Shown piece after piece: positions 57,110-64,000 of a stretch of DNA of 64,000 nt (positions are counted from its first letter, which is position 1; each line of letters starts with the position of its first letter). The notes below the pieces were generated by a model. It did no database searches and was not told the DNA's origin. It was given only the letters and a program-made list of their open reading frames with translations. The position numbers and the translations under genes were made by a program. The DNA is from an uncultured Oscillospiraceae bacterium (GTDB lineage: Bacteria > Bacillota > Clostridia > Oscillospirales > Oscillospiraceae), in contig CAKULE010000005.1 in the NCBI GenBank assembly GCA_934667095.1, forward strand, positions 67,663 through 131,662, in the 5' to 3' direction.

Positions 57110-58885
57110 ATGGGTAAAGTTATCAAGGTCTCCGGCCCGCTGGTGGTTGCCACCGGTCTGGCGGACGCCAACATGTCCGACGTGGTCCGTGTGGGCCCCC
57201 AGCGGCTGATCGGCGAGATCCTCACCATGGACGGAGACACCGCCAATATTCAGGTCTATGAGGAGACCTCCGGCCTTGGCCCCGGCGCCGAGGTAGTCAC
57301 TACCGGCTACCCCATGAGCGTGGAGCTGGGCCCCGGCATGATCGAAAATATTTACGACGGCATCCAGCGCCCCCTGGAGGGCATTTTGAAGCAGACGGGG
57401 AGCAATAACCTCCCCCGGGGCGTGGAGGTCCCCCCCATCGACCCGGAGAAGCTGTGGGAGTTCTCCCCCGTGGCCAAGGCCGGGGATGAGGTCACCGGCG
57501 GCGACGTCATCGGCACCGTGCCCGAGACCCCCGTGGTGCTCCACAAGATCATGGTGCCTCCCGGGCTGAAGGGCACCCTGAAGTGGGTGGCCGGCGAGGG
57601 CCAGTACAACGTCAAGACCACCATCGCCACGCTGGTGAAGGCCGATGGCAGCGAGGTGGAGCTGGCCATGAGCCAGCGCTGGCCCGTCCGTGTGGGCCGC
57701 CCCTATAAGCATAAGTATCCCCCCGTGCGGCCTCTGTCCTCCGGCCAGCGTATCGTGGACACCTTCTTCCCTGTGGCCAAGGGCGGCACCGCCGCCATCC
57801 CCGGGCCCTTCGGCTCCGGCAAGACCGTCATGCAGCACGCCCTGGCCAAGTGGTCCGATGTGGACATCGTGATCTATATCGGCTGCGGCGAGCGGGGCAA
57901 CGAGATGACCGACGTGCTCCGCGAGTTCCCCGAGCTGGTGGACCCCCGCACCGGCGAGACCCTGATGAAGCGCACGGTGCTGATCGCCAACACCTCCGAC
58001 ATGCCCGTGGCCGCCCGTGAGGCGTCCGTCTACACCGGCATCACCATCGCGGAGTACTTCCGCGACATGGGCTACGATGTGGCCGTTATCGCCGACTCCA
58101 CTTCCCGCTGGGCCGAGGCCCTCCGTGAGATGTCCGGTCGACTGGAGGAGATGCCCGGCGAAGAGGGCTACCCCGCCTATCTGGCCTCCCGTCTCGCCCA
58201 GTTCTACGAGCGCGCCGGCTCCGTCTCCTGCCTCGGCAGCGAGGACCGTACCGGCTCCCTCACCGCCGTGGGCGCCGTGTCCCCTCCGGGCGGCGACCTG
58301 TCCGAGCCCGTGAGCCAGGGCACCATGCGCATCGTCAAGGTGTTCTGGGCGCTGGACGCCCAGCTGGCCTACAAGCGGCACTTCCCGGCTATCAACTGGC
58401 TGAACTCCTACTCCCTGTATCTGGACTCCCTGAAGCCTTGGTTTGACGAGAACCTGGGCCCCGAGTTCCTGAAGAACCGGGAGAAGGCCATGGGCCTGCT
58501 GCAGAGCGAGGCCAGCCTGAACGAGATCGTCCAGCTGGTGGGCAAGGACTCCCTGTCCCCCAACGACCAGCTGACGCTGGAGGTGGCCCGTATGGTGCGG
58601 GAGGACTTCCTGCAGCAGAACTCCTTCGTGGATGTGGACTCCTTCTCCAGCTACGACCGGCAGGAGATGCTTCTGGGCATGATCCTGGACTACGACCGGC
58701 TGTGCCGGGCGGCCATCGCCAAGGGCGCCCCTGCCGCCGACCTGTTCGCCATCCCCAGCCGCGAGAAGATCGGCCGAGCCAAGTCTGTGCCCGCCGATGA
58801 GTATAAGCAGGCCTACGCCGACATCGGCGCGGCCATGGAGCGCGAGATCGATGCCGTGATCGAGAAAGCAGGTGAGGACGAGTGA
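57110..58885 (+). CDS. ntpA: V-type ATP synthase catalytic subunit A
   Basis: The 591-residue catalytic subunit has the nucleotide-binding P-loop GPFGSGKTV (about residues 233-241), the A-type non-homologous insert (about 115-190), the ADSTSRWAEALREMSGRLEEMPGEEGYPAYL signature and the arginine-rich switch region. With subunit B it forms the A3B3 head that hydrolyses or makes ATP. Confidence 0.97.
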   Translation: MGKVIKVSGPLVVATGLADANMSDVVRVGPQRLIGEILTMDGDTANIQVYEETSGLGPGAEVVTTGYPMSVELGPGMIENIYDGIQRPLEGILKQTGSNNLPRGVEVPPIDPEKLWEFSPVAKAGDEVTGGDVIGTVPETPVVLHKIMVPPGLKGTLKWVAGEGQYNVKTTIATLVKADGSEVELAMSQRWPVRVGRPYKHKYPPVRPLSSGQRIVDTFFPVAKGGTAAIPGPFGSGKTVMQHALAKWSDVDIVIYIGCGERGNEMTDVLREFPELVDPRTGETLMKRTVLIANTSDMPVAAREASVYTGITIAEYFRDMGYDVAVIADSTSRWAEALREMSGRLEEMPGEEGYPAYLASRLAQFYERAGSVSCLGSEDRTGSLTAVGAVSPPGGDLSEPVSQGTMRIVKVFWALDAQLAYKRHFPAINWLNSYSLYLDSLKPWFDENLGPEFLKNREKAMGLLQSEASLNEIVQLVGKDSLSPNDQLTLEVARMVREDFLQQNSFVDVDSFSSYDRQEMLLGMILDYDRLCRAAIAKGAPAADLFAIPSREKIGRAKSVPADEYKQAYADIGAAMEREIDAVIEKAGEDE

Positions 58886-60264
58886 TCCGTGAATATAAAA
58901 CCATCCAGCAGATCGCTTCTCCGCTGATGCTGGTAAAAATGGTGGAGGGCGTCACCTACGACGAGCTGGCCGAGGTGGAGCTGCCCGACGGCTCCGTCCG
59001 CCGGGGCAAGGTGCTGGAGGTCAACGGCGACACCGCCGTGGTCCAGCTCTTTGAGTCCGCCGCGGGCATCAATTTGGCCCAGTCCAAGGTGCGTTTTCTG
59101 GGCCATCCCCTGCAGTTGGGCGTGTCCGGCGACATGCTGGGCCGGGTGTTCAACGGCATGGGCCAGCCCATCGACGGCGGCCCCGACATTCTGGCCGAGG
59201 AGTACCGCGACATCAACGGCCTGCCCATGAACCCCGCTGCCCGTGACTACCCCAACGAGTTCATCCAGACCGGTATTTCCACCATCGACGGCCTGAACAC
59301 GCTGGTCCGCGGACAGAAGCTGCCCATCTTCTCCGGCTCCGGCCTGCCCCACGCCAATCTGGCTGCCCAGATTGCCCGTCAGGCCAAGGTGCTGGGGGAT
59401 GACGGCTCCAAGTTCGCCGTGGTGTTTGCTGCCATCGGCATCACCTTTGAGGAGTCCGAGTTCTTCGTCAGCGAGTTCAAGCGCACCGGCGCCATCGACC
59501 GCACCGTGCTGTTCACCAACCTGGCCAACGACCCCGCCGTCGAGCGTATCGCCACCCCCCGTATGGCCCTGACCGCCGCGGAGTACCTGGCCTTTGAAAA
59601 GGATATGCACGTGCTGGTCATCCTCACCGACATCACCAACTATGCCGAGGCCCTCCGCGAGGTGTCCGCGGCCAAGAAGGAGGTCCCCGGCCGCCGGGGC
59701 TTCCCGGGCTACCTGTACACCGACCTTGCCACCATGTACGAGCGGGCCGGCCGTCAGGTGGGCAAGCCGGGCTCCATCACCATGATCCCCATCCTCACCA
59801 TGCCCGAGGACGACAAGACCCACCCCATCCCCGACCTGACCGGCTATATCACCGAGGGCCAGATCATCCTGTCCCGCGCGCTGTACCGGCAGGGCATCAA
59901 TCCCCCGGTGGACGTGCTGCCCTCTCTGTCCCGACTGAAGGACAAGGGCATCGGCGAGGGCAAGACCCGCGAGGACCACGCCAACACCATGAACCAGCTC
60001 TTTGCCGCCTACTCCACCGGTAAGGACAACAAGGAACTCATGTCTATTCTGGGCGAGGCCGCCCTGACCCCCACCGATCTGCTGTACGCCAAATTCGCCG
60101 ACGAGTTTGAGAAGCGCTATGTGAATCAGGGCTTTGACGAGAACCGCTCCATTCAGGAAACGCTGGACCTTGGCTGGGAGCTGCTGTCCATCCTGCCCAA
60201 GGCTGAGCTGAAGCGCATCAAGCAGGAGTATATCGACAAGTATATGCCCAAGAAGGAGGGGTGA
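58882..60264 (+). CDS. ntpB: V-type ATP synthase subunit B
   Basis: The 460-residue non-catalytic head subunit has a degenerate P-loop (IFSGSGLPHANLAAQIARQA) and the family PIPDLTGYITEGQIILSRALYRQGINPPVDVLPSLSRL segment with the arginine finger in SLSRL. The GTG start overlaps the stop of subunit A by four bases. Confidence 0.97.
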   Translation: MIREYKTIQQIASPLMLVKMVEGVTYDELAEVELPDGSVRRGKVLEVNGDTAVVQLFESAAGINLAQSKVRFLGHPLQLGVSGDMLGRVFNGMGQPIDGGPDILAEEYRDINGLPMNPAARDYPNEFIQTGISTIDGLNTLVRGQKLPIFSGSGLPHANLAAQIARQAKVLGDDGSKFAVVFAAIGITFEESEFFVSEFKRTGAIDRTVLFTNLANDPAVERIATPRMALTAAEYLAFEKDMHVLVILTDITNYAEALREVSAAKKEVPGRRGFPGYLYTDLATMYERAGRQVGKPGSITMIPILTMPEDDKTHPIPDLTGYITEGQIILSRALYRQGINPPVDVLPSLSRLKDKGIGEGKTREDHANTMNQLFAAYSTGKDNKELMSILGEAALTPTDLLYAKFADEFEKRYVNQGFDENRSIQETLDLGWELLSILPKAELKRIKQEYIDKYMPKKEG

Positions 60265-60266
60265 GC

Positions 60267-60956
60267 ATGGCTGCGACCGTCGTCAACCCCACCCGAATGG
60301 AGCTCACCCGCCTGAAGGGCAAGCTCAAGACCTCTCTCCGGGGGCACAAACTGCTGAAGGACAAACGGGACGAGCTGATGAAGCAGTTTCTGGACACTGT
60401 CCGGGAGGTACGTCAGCTCCGCTCCGAGGTAGAGGAGGAGCTCATGCGGGTCCACGGGTCCTTCACCGTGGCCTCCGCGGTCATGAGCGGCCCGGCCATG
60501 GAGCAGGCCCTGATGTACCCCAAGCAGAGCGTGGAGCTGGATATGACCTTCAAGAACGTCATGTCCGTCAGCGTGCCCATCTACCACTTCAAGACCAAGA
60601 CGGAGGACGGGGCGGACATCTTCCCCTACGGCTACGCCGCTACCTCCGGTGAGCTGGACGAGGCGGTGGAGGCGCTGGGCGAGGTGTTCCAGTCCATGCT
60701 CAAGCTGGCCCAGATCGAGAAGACGGCCCAGCTGCTGGCGGAGGAGATCGAGAAGACCCGCCGCCGCGTCAACGCGCTGGAGTACGTGGTCATTCCTCAG
60801 ACGGAAGAGAATATCCGCTATATCACCATGAAGCTGGACGAGAACGACCGGTCCAACACCACCCGGCTGATGAAGGTGAAGGATATGCTGCTGAAGGAGT
60901 CCATCGAGGAAAAGCGCGCTCGGGATCAGGAGATCCGGGAGCATTACGCAGGCTGA
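60267..60956 (+). CDS. ntpD: V-type ATP synthase subunit D
   Basis: The 229-residue rotor shaft has long N- and C-terminal helices (NPTRMELTRLKGKLKTSLRGHKLLKDKRDELMKQF, and the C-terminal RVNALEYVVIPQTEENIRYITMKLDENDR) that form a coiled coil in the A3B3 head. ATG at 60267 has AAGGAGG eight bases upstream. Last gene of the operon. Confidence 0.96.
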   Translation: MAATVVNPTRMELTRLKGKLKTSLRGHKLLKDKRDELMKQFLDTVREVRQLRSEVEEELMRVHGSFTVASAVMSGPAMEQALMYPKQSVELDMTFKNVMSVSVPIYHFKTKTEDGADIFPYGYAATSGELDEAVEALGEVFQSMLKLAQIEKTAQLLAEEIEKTRRRVNALEYVVIPQTEENIRYITMKLDENDRSNTTRLMKVKDMLLKESIEEKRARDQEIREHYAG

Positions 60957-60962
60957 CAAGCA

Positions 60963-61000
60963 AAAAGCACCCCCGCCGCGGCTGCGGCGGGGGTGCTTTT
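60963..61000. terminator. Terminator of the V-ATPase operon
   Basis: AAAAGCACCCCCGCCGC and its complement form a 17-base-pair stem with a short GGCT loop, flanked by A and T runs. Confidence 0.92.
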
Positions 61001-61005
61001 CGTAT

Positions 61006-61515
61006 TTACTTCATGGGGTCGCTGAGTTTTTTCTTCAAGACTACAGCCAGGATCACGCCGCCGATCATGAGAATGGCGCCGAGGGCGATGATGATGCCGG
61101 AGAACACCAGGGGAATGCGGCTCACGATCTGGAAGCCGCTGTCGAAGCCGGGCAGCTGCCCGATGATGTCCGAGGAACTCACCCCGGCGGGCAGACCGGA
61201 GATGACGGTACTGCCGGACATAATGCCGAACATCACACGGGCGATGACGCCCACGATGGTGATGCCCAGGCCGCTGAGGGCGATGTATACCCCCGCCAGC
61301 CAGCCGAACCGGCGGCACAGCCGGCCCAGAACGCCGGGGAGGGTATTCACCCAGTCGGACCCGCGGCCCGCCGTCGGGGCGGCCTGCCTGACGGTTCCGC
61401 CGGGGGCGGTCTCCTGCTCCGGTCCGTCCTCGGACAGCAGCCAGTCGGTGGACACGCCGAACTCCTTGGCCAGCAGCCGCAGCTTGCCGATCTCGGGCTC
61501 GGCCTCGCCGGTATC
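61006..61515 (-). pseudogene. XRE family membrane regulator, 5' part removed by the inserted element
   Basis: The remaining frame begins DTGEAEPEIGKLRLLAKEFG, then VSTDWLLSED, which is the end of an XRE helix-turn-helix domain. The preceding half of the domain should read up to a KW(E/D)-type motif but is missing. The rest is a linker and two membrane helices (GWLAGVYIALSGLGITIVGVIA and IPLVFSGIIIALGAILMIGGVIL). A stop codon (61522-61524) from the element lies directly upstream. The other half should be found beyond the right end of the window, at the far end of the element. Confidence 0.8.
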
Positions 61516-61540
61516 ACATAGTTAAAGATATTGGTATCAT

Positions 61541-63163
61541 TCAATCAATTTTGCCGATAAAGCGGTAGAAGATTTCTACCTCCTGTTCCCGGCTTCCGTC
61601 CTCACCTTTGACCGCTTCATGGACAACGATTTTTTCAATCAGCGTATTCAAAAGTTCGGCGGTCAGTTCTGTTGGATTGACGCACTCTTTCATCAAGGCA
61701 ATCCATTTTTCTGCGTCTACGGCGTTCTGGCTTTCAGTGGCGATAGCGGATTGAAGCTGTTCAATCTTTGTGTCCAGTTCAGCCTGTTCGCTCTGGTACT
61801 TCCCGGACAGCATAGAGAAGTTGTATTCCGTGATACGCCCCGCCGCCCAGTCCTCATACATCCGGGCAAACAAAGTATCGACTTCGGCTTTTCGCTTCTC
61901 TGCCTTTTTCAGTTCTGCGGCCTGCTTCTTTCTTGCGGCAGCCTGTCCCTTATCAGTGGCATTTAACAGCTGCTTCAAGAGCCGTTCTTCATCATGCTGT
62001 ACCAGCCCCGACCAGTATTGCAGACGGGAGAGGACATAGGCATAAAGCACATCATAACGGATATAGTGCATGGAGCATTGGCGTGTGCCCTGCCCGTACT
62101 TGCTACAATGATAATGGCCGTAAGGCTTGCTGTTCTGCCTGTTCTCCCCATAGGACAGCGACCAGCCGCAATCCGCACATTTTACCAATCCGGAAAAAAT
62201 CTGCGTTGTACCATCCTTGCACTTCCTGCGGCGGTTTGCTATCTGCTCCTGTACCTGCCGGAAAACCTGCTCGCTGATAATCGGCTCCTGCGTGTTCTCC
62301 ACCCGCACCCATTCACTTTGGGGCTTGCGTACCCTCCGCTTGTTCTTAAAGGAAATGTTCGTTTCCCGGTAATGAATGGTATGGCCGATATAGGTTTCGT
62401 CTTTCATAATGCTCTTGACCTGGGCTATCGTCCATGCGTAGCTTTTTTCCTCCGGCGCACCCGCATAGATGTTTGCAAAAGTCCCGTCACGCTGGAAGTT
62501 GATAAATCCCGGTGTGGGAACCTTTTCCGCAATCAGTATTCTTGTGATACTGGCCGCCCCTCTGCCATGAATAGCAAGGTCAAAAATCTTCTCCACTATC
62601 CAGCGGGTTTCCTCGTCGATTATCAGCTTGTTTTTGATTTCCGGGTGTTTCCTGTACCCGATGGGAGCATAGGCGCCGATACGCTGTCCTGTGGCAAACT
62701 TTGCTTTGAAAGCGGCCTTTACCTTGCGGCTTGTATCTTTCGCAAACCATTCATTGAACAGGTTTTTGAACGGGACAAAATCGGAAAGCCCTTTCTCTGT
62801 GTCCTCATTCTCCGCAACGGCGATGTAGCGAACCCGTTTCTCCGGGAACAGAAATTCCAGATAGTAGTCCATCATCACATGTTCCCGCCCGAAACGGGAC
62901 AGGTCTTTCGTGACAATGCAGTTTACTTTTCCGGCTTCCATATCGTCCATCATGCGCTGAAAATCCGGCCGTTCAAAGTTCGTCCCCGACCAGCCATCGT
63001 CCACATACTCACCGACTACATGAAGCCCCTGTTCCTTTGCGTACTGTTGCAGGATTGTCCGCTGTGTTTCAATGCTTACGCTGTCACCATAGTTTTCATC
63101 GTCCCGGCTCAATCTCATATAAAGCGCCGTGTTGTAAATCGTAGTATTGTAAGGTTGTTTCAC
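61541..63163 (-). CDS. Large serine recombinase (TnpX/TndX-like)
   Basis: The 540-residue recombinase has an N-terminal resolvase domain with the catalytic serine in YMRLSRDDENYGDS (about residue 19) and the conserved KDLSRFGR segment. The recombinase domain follows (YAPIGYRKHP...ETYIGHTIHY) with a zinc-ribbon (CADCGWSLSYG ... CSKYG ... CSMHY), a coiled coil (AAELKKAEKRKAEVD) and a DUF4368-like end. It cuts and rejoins the element ends through a phosphoserine link at a GA dinucleotide. GTG at 63163 has AAGGAGG upstream. Length is close to TndX. Confidence 0.95.
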   Translation of the reverse strand: MKQPYNTTIYNTALYMRLSRDDENYGDSVSIETQRTILQQYAKEQGLHVVGEYVDDGWSGTNFERPDFQRMMDDMEAGKVNCIVTKDLSRFGREHVMMDYYLEFLFPEKRVRYIAVAENEDTEKGLSDFVPFKNLFNEWFAKDTSRKVKAAFKAKFATGQRIGAYAPIGYRKHPEIKNKLIIDEETRWIVEKIFDLAIHGRGAASITRILIAEKVPTPGFINFQRDGTFANIYAGAPEEKSYAWTIAQVKSIMKDETYIGHTIHYRETNISFKNKRRVRKPQSEWVRVENTQEPIISEQVFRQVQEQIANRRRKCKDGTTQIFSGLVKCADCGWSLSYGENRQNSKPYGHYHCSKYGQGTRQCSMHYIRYDVLYAYVLSRLQYWSGLVQHDEERLLKQLLNATDKGQAAARKKQAAELKKAEKRKAEVDTLFARMYEDWAAGRITEYNFSMLSGKYQSEQAELDTKIEQLQSAIATESQNAVDAEKWIALMKECVNPTELTAELLNTLIEKIVVHEAVKGEDGSREQEVEIFYRFIGKID

Positions 63164-63192
63164 CGTTAAAAATCCTCCTTCTAAAGAAACAA

Positions 63193-63242
63193 CCCACGCT
63201 TACAATACTTTTGCTCTATGGCAATTATATCATAAGCGTGGG
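63193..63242. repeat. Inverted repeat around the recombinase transcription start
   Basis: CCCACGCTTA (63193-63202) and TAAGCGTGGG (63233-63242) are perfect inverted 10-base arms that enclose the -10 box and predicted start, so they may be an operator. Confidence 0.65.
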
Positions 63243-63253
63243 CGTGTTATCAA
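63224..63253 (-). promoter_or_regulatory. Promoter of the recombinase gene
   Basis: On the minus strand TTGATA (63248-63253) and TATAAT (63224-63229, TGA-extended) are 18 bases apart. Confidence 0.65.
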
Positions 63254-63263
63254 TGATGGGCTA

Positions 63264-63458
63264 TCAGGTTGAAGCGGCTTTTTCTGCGGTATGCCGCACC
63301 ACATCTACAATCAGATCACCGAGGGGCTTCCCGCCTGCGGCGAAGTGTTCGGAGATTTTTATACGGTTGTTCCCACATACAAAATACTGCGTGCCGTTCT
63401 CTGCTTGTATGACCTGCCCTGTCCGGGGTGTAAAAATATCGCTTTCGCTTTTTGCCAT
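63264..63458 (-). CDS. TnpW-like small transposon protein
   Basis: The 64-residue protein begins MAKSESDIFTPRTGQVIQAENG and ends LIVDVVRHTAEKAAST, with the central TQYFVCGNNRIKISEHFAAGGKP typical of TnpW-family proteins carried beside TnpX. Its role is unknown. ATG at 63458 has GGAGG seven bases upstream; the longer frame lacks such a site. Confidence 0.82.
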   Translation of the reverse strand: MAKSESDIFTPRTGQVIQAENGTQYFVCGNNRIKISEHFAAGGKPLGDLIVDVVRHTAEKAAST

Positions 63459-63530
63459 CCAGTGTCCTCCATATTCAGTTTTCAAGGTACAATGCCGCAC
63501 AAAGGCGGCGAAAATTTCTGCTTATATCTA

Positions 63531-64000
63531 TCACCTTTCCTTTACCGTGTGCCGCTGCTGCCGTTTCAGTTCCGCCAGTATATCCGGCGGGATACGGTCA
63601 ACCAGCCGCTGTAAATTGTCCAGTTCGCTTTTCAGCTTTGCCCGTTCCATCGTATCTTTCATCTTTCCTTTTTCGCTGGCCTTTGCCCTTGCTTCCAACT
63701 TCTCATTCTCCGCCAACAGGTCATTGATTGTGACCTTGTACTTTTTCAACTGCCCGGAGAAGTTCTCCATCTGCGGGAACCACTTTTTCAGCATGGAGAG
63801 GGCTTCCTCTTTTTTCTTTCCGGCGTTCAGCGGGTTAATGCCGTCAAGGGCGGCTTCAATGGCTCTTGCCTGTTTGGAGAGGGAAACCGCCTGTTTGAAA
63901 ATCCGGGTGGGGATATGCTTCCGGCCTGTCTTGCTGGCACTTTCCCCACGCTCCAAGTCAGGATATTTCTCCACCATATAGGCGTGAAAATCGTCCTGCC
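63531..64000 (-). CDS. Mob/Pre plasmid recombination enzyme (TnpZ-like relaxase), C-terminal part only
   Basis: About 155 residues are visible before the window ends: a short segment (DDFHAYMVEKYPDLERGE) and then a long coiled coil (FPQMENFSGQLKKYKVTINDLLAENEKLEARAK). This matches the C-terminus of MobV/Pre relaxases of Tn4451-type elements, which nick the element origin so that it can be mobilised by a helper. The catalytic N-terminal part lies outside the window. Confidence 0.75.
   Translation of the reverse strand, partial: QDDFHAYMVEKYPDLERGESASKTGRKHIPTRIFKQAVSLSKQARAIEAALDGINPLNAGKKKEEALSMLKKWFPQMENFSGQLKKYKVTINDLLAENEKLEARAKASEKGKMKDTMERAKLKSELDNLQRLVDRIPPDILAELKRQQRHTVKER

Larger units (their letters stand above)
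61514..64000. mobile_element. Tn4451-type mobilizable element (left end; right end outside window)
   Basis: The gene order tnpX-like large serine recombinase, tnpW-like small protein, Mob/Pre relaxase (tnpZ-like) matches the Tn4451 family. Its recombinase gene ends about 25 bases from the junction with the interrupted XRE gene. GA on the minus strand (plus 61514-61515) could be the crossover dinucleotide used by this recombinase family. GGTATCA occurs at 61510-61516 and again at 61533-61539. Confidence 0.8.

Overview
The window is a high-GC, gene-dense bacterial chromosome segment. The gene content suggests a gut-type member of class Clostridia, probably near the Oscillospiraceae (Flavonifractor / Oscillibacter-like); this placement is an inference. 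The supporting features are a DUF2508-BofA gene pair, a complete V-type ATPase operon, an MtaB methylthiotransferase, a UPF0210/ACT pair, sigma-A promoters of the TTGACA-17-TATAAT type with strong GGAGG ribosome sites, and mobile DNA of the Tn4451 type.

Left part (1-30 kb) is mostly core genome. It holds a type IIA topoisomerase pair reading leftward (the A subunit runs off the window), glycerol kinase, DUF2508 and BofA, a membrane-anchored protein, an XRE regulator with a small partner, and the aromatic amino acid genes aroF-tyrA. These are followed by mtaB, two MATE transporters, an HD phosphohydrolase, the ACT and UPF0210 genes, and a two-gene unit that looks like serine palmitoyltransferase plus 3-ketosphinganine reductase. 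Then come a HAD phosphatase, three coupled small genes, tRNA-Thr and tRNA-Tyr, an alpha/beta hydrolase, a ThyX-like protein, sprT-malQ-glgP (glycogen/maltodextrin use), rpsF-ssb-rpsR and an SDR reductase.

The middle part (30-45 kb) is accessory DNA and the most interesting section. From 29,989 to 33,421 five or six short units lie in one orientation, and each ends in the same palindrome (consensus GGTGGAACCGGGTTCCACC). The units carry a small basic secreted peptide, a class II Fic protein, a class III Fic protein, two apparently non-coding units with promoter elements, and a type III toxin-antitoxin locus of the CptIN/ToxIN kind. The latter has a promoter, two 48-base repeats, a terminator and then a toxin gene with a TGA at codon 4. 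The two Fic proteins and the toxin share a related C-terminal tail of about 39 residues although their folds are unrelated. A second 5'-truncated copy of the toxin (41,015-41,563), fused to an integrase remnant, lies 8 kb away in direct orientation. Between the copies sit a secreted NHL-repeat protein and a catabolic operon (CoA-transferase A/B, acyl-CoA dehydrogenase, alpha/beta hydrolase) with a clear sigma-54 promoter and its own PAS/AAA+/Fis activator. The last palindrome-ended unit carries an ECF sigma factor, a DUF4367 protein, a micro-peptide, a thioredoxin-like membrane protein and a lipoprotein. The section ends at a tRNA-Val gene.

The right part (45-61 kb) is core again: livKHMGF and brnQ (branched-chain amino acid uptake by ABC transporter and by symporter, with a shared TGACA-N3-TGTCA dyad in their promoter regions) and a nine-gene V-ATPase operon whose K subunit keeps the sodium ligands. 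From about 61,515 to the end an integrated Tn4451-type mobilizable element (large serine recombinase TnpX, TnpW, Mob/Pre relaxase tail) has cut an XRE-family gene in two.

No rRNA genes, CRISPR arrays or intact prophage were seen.
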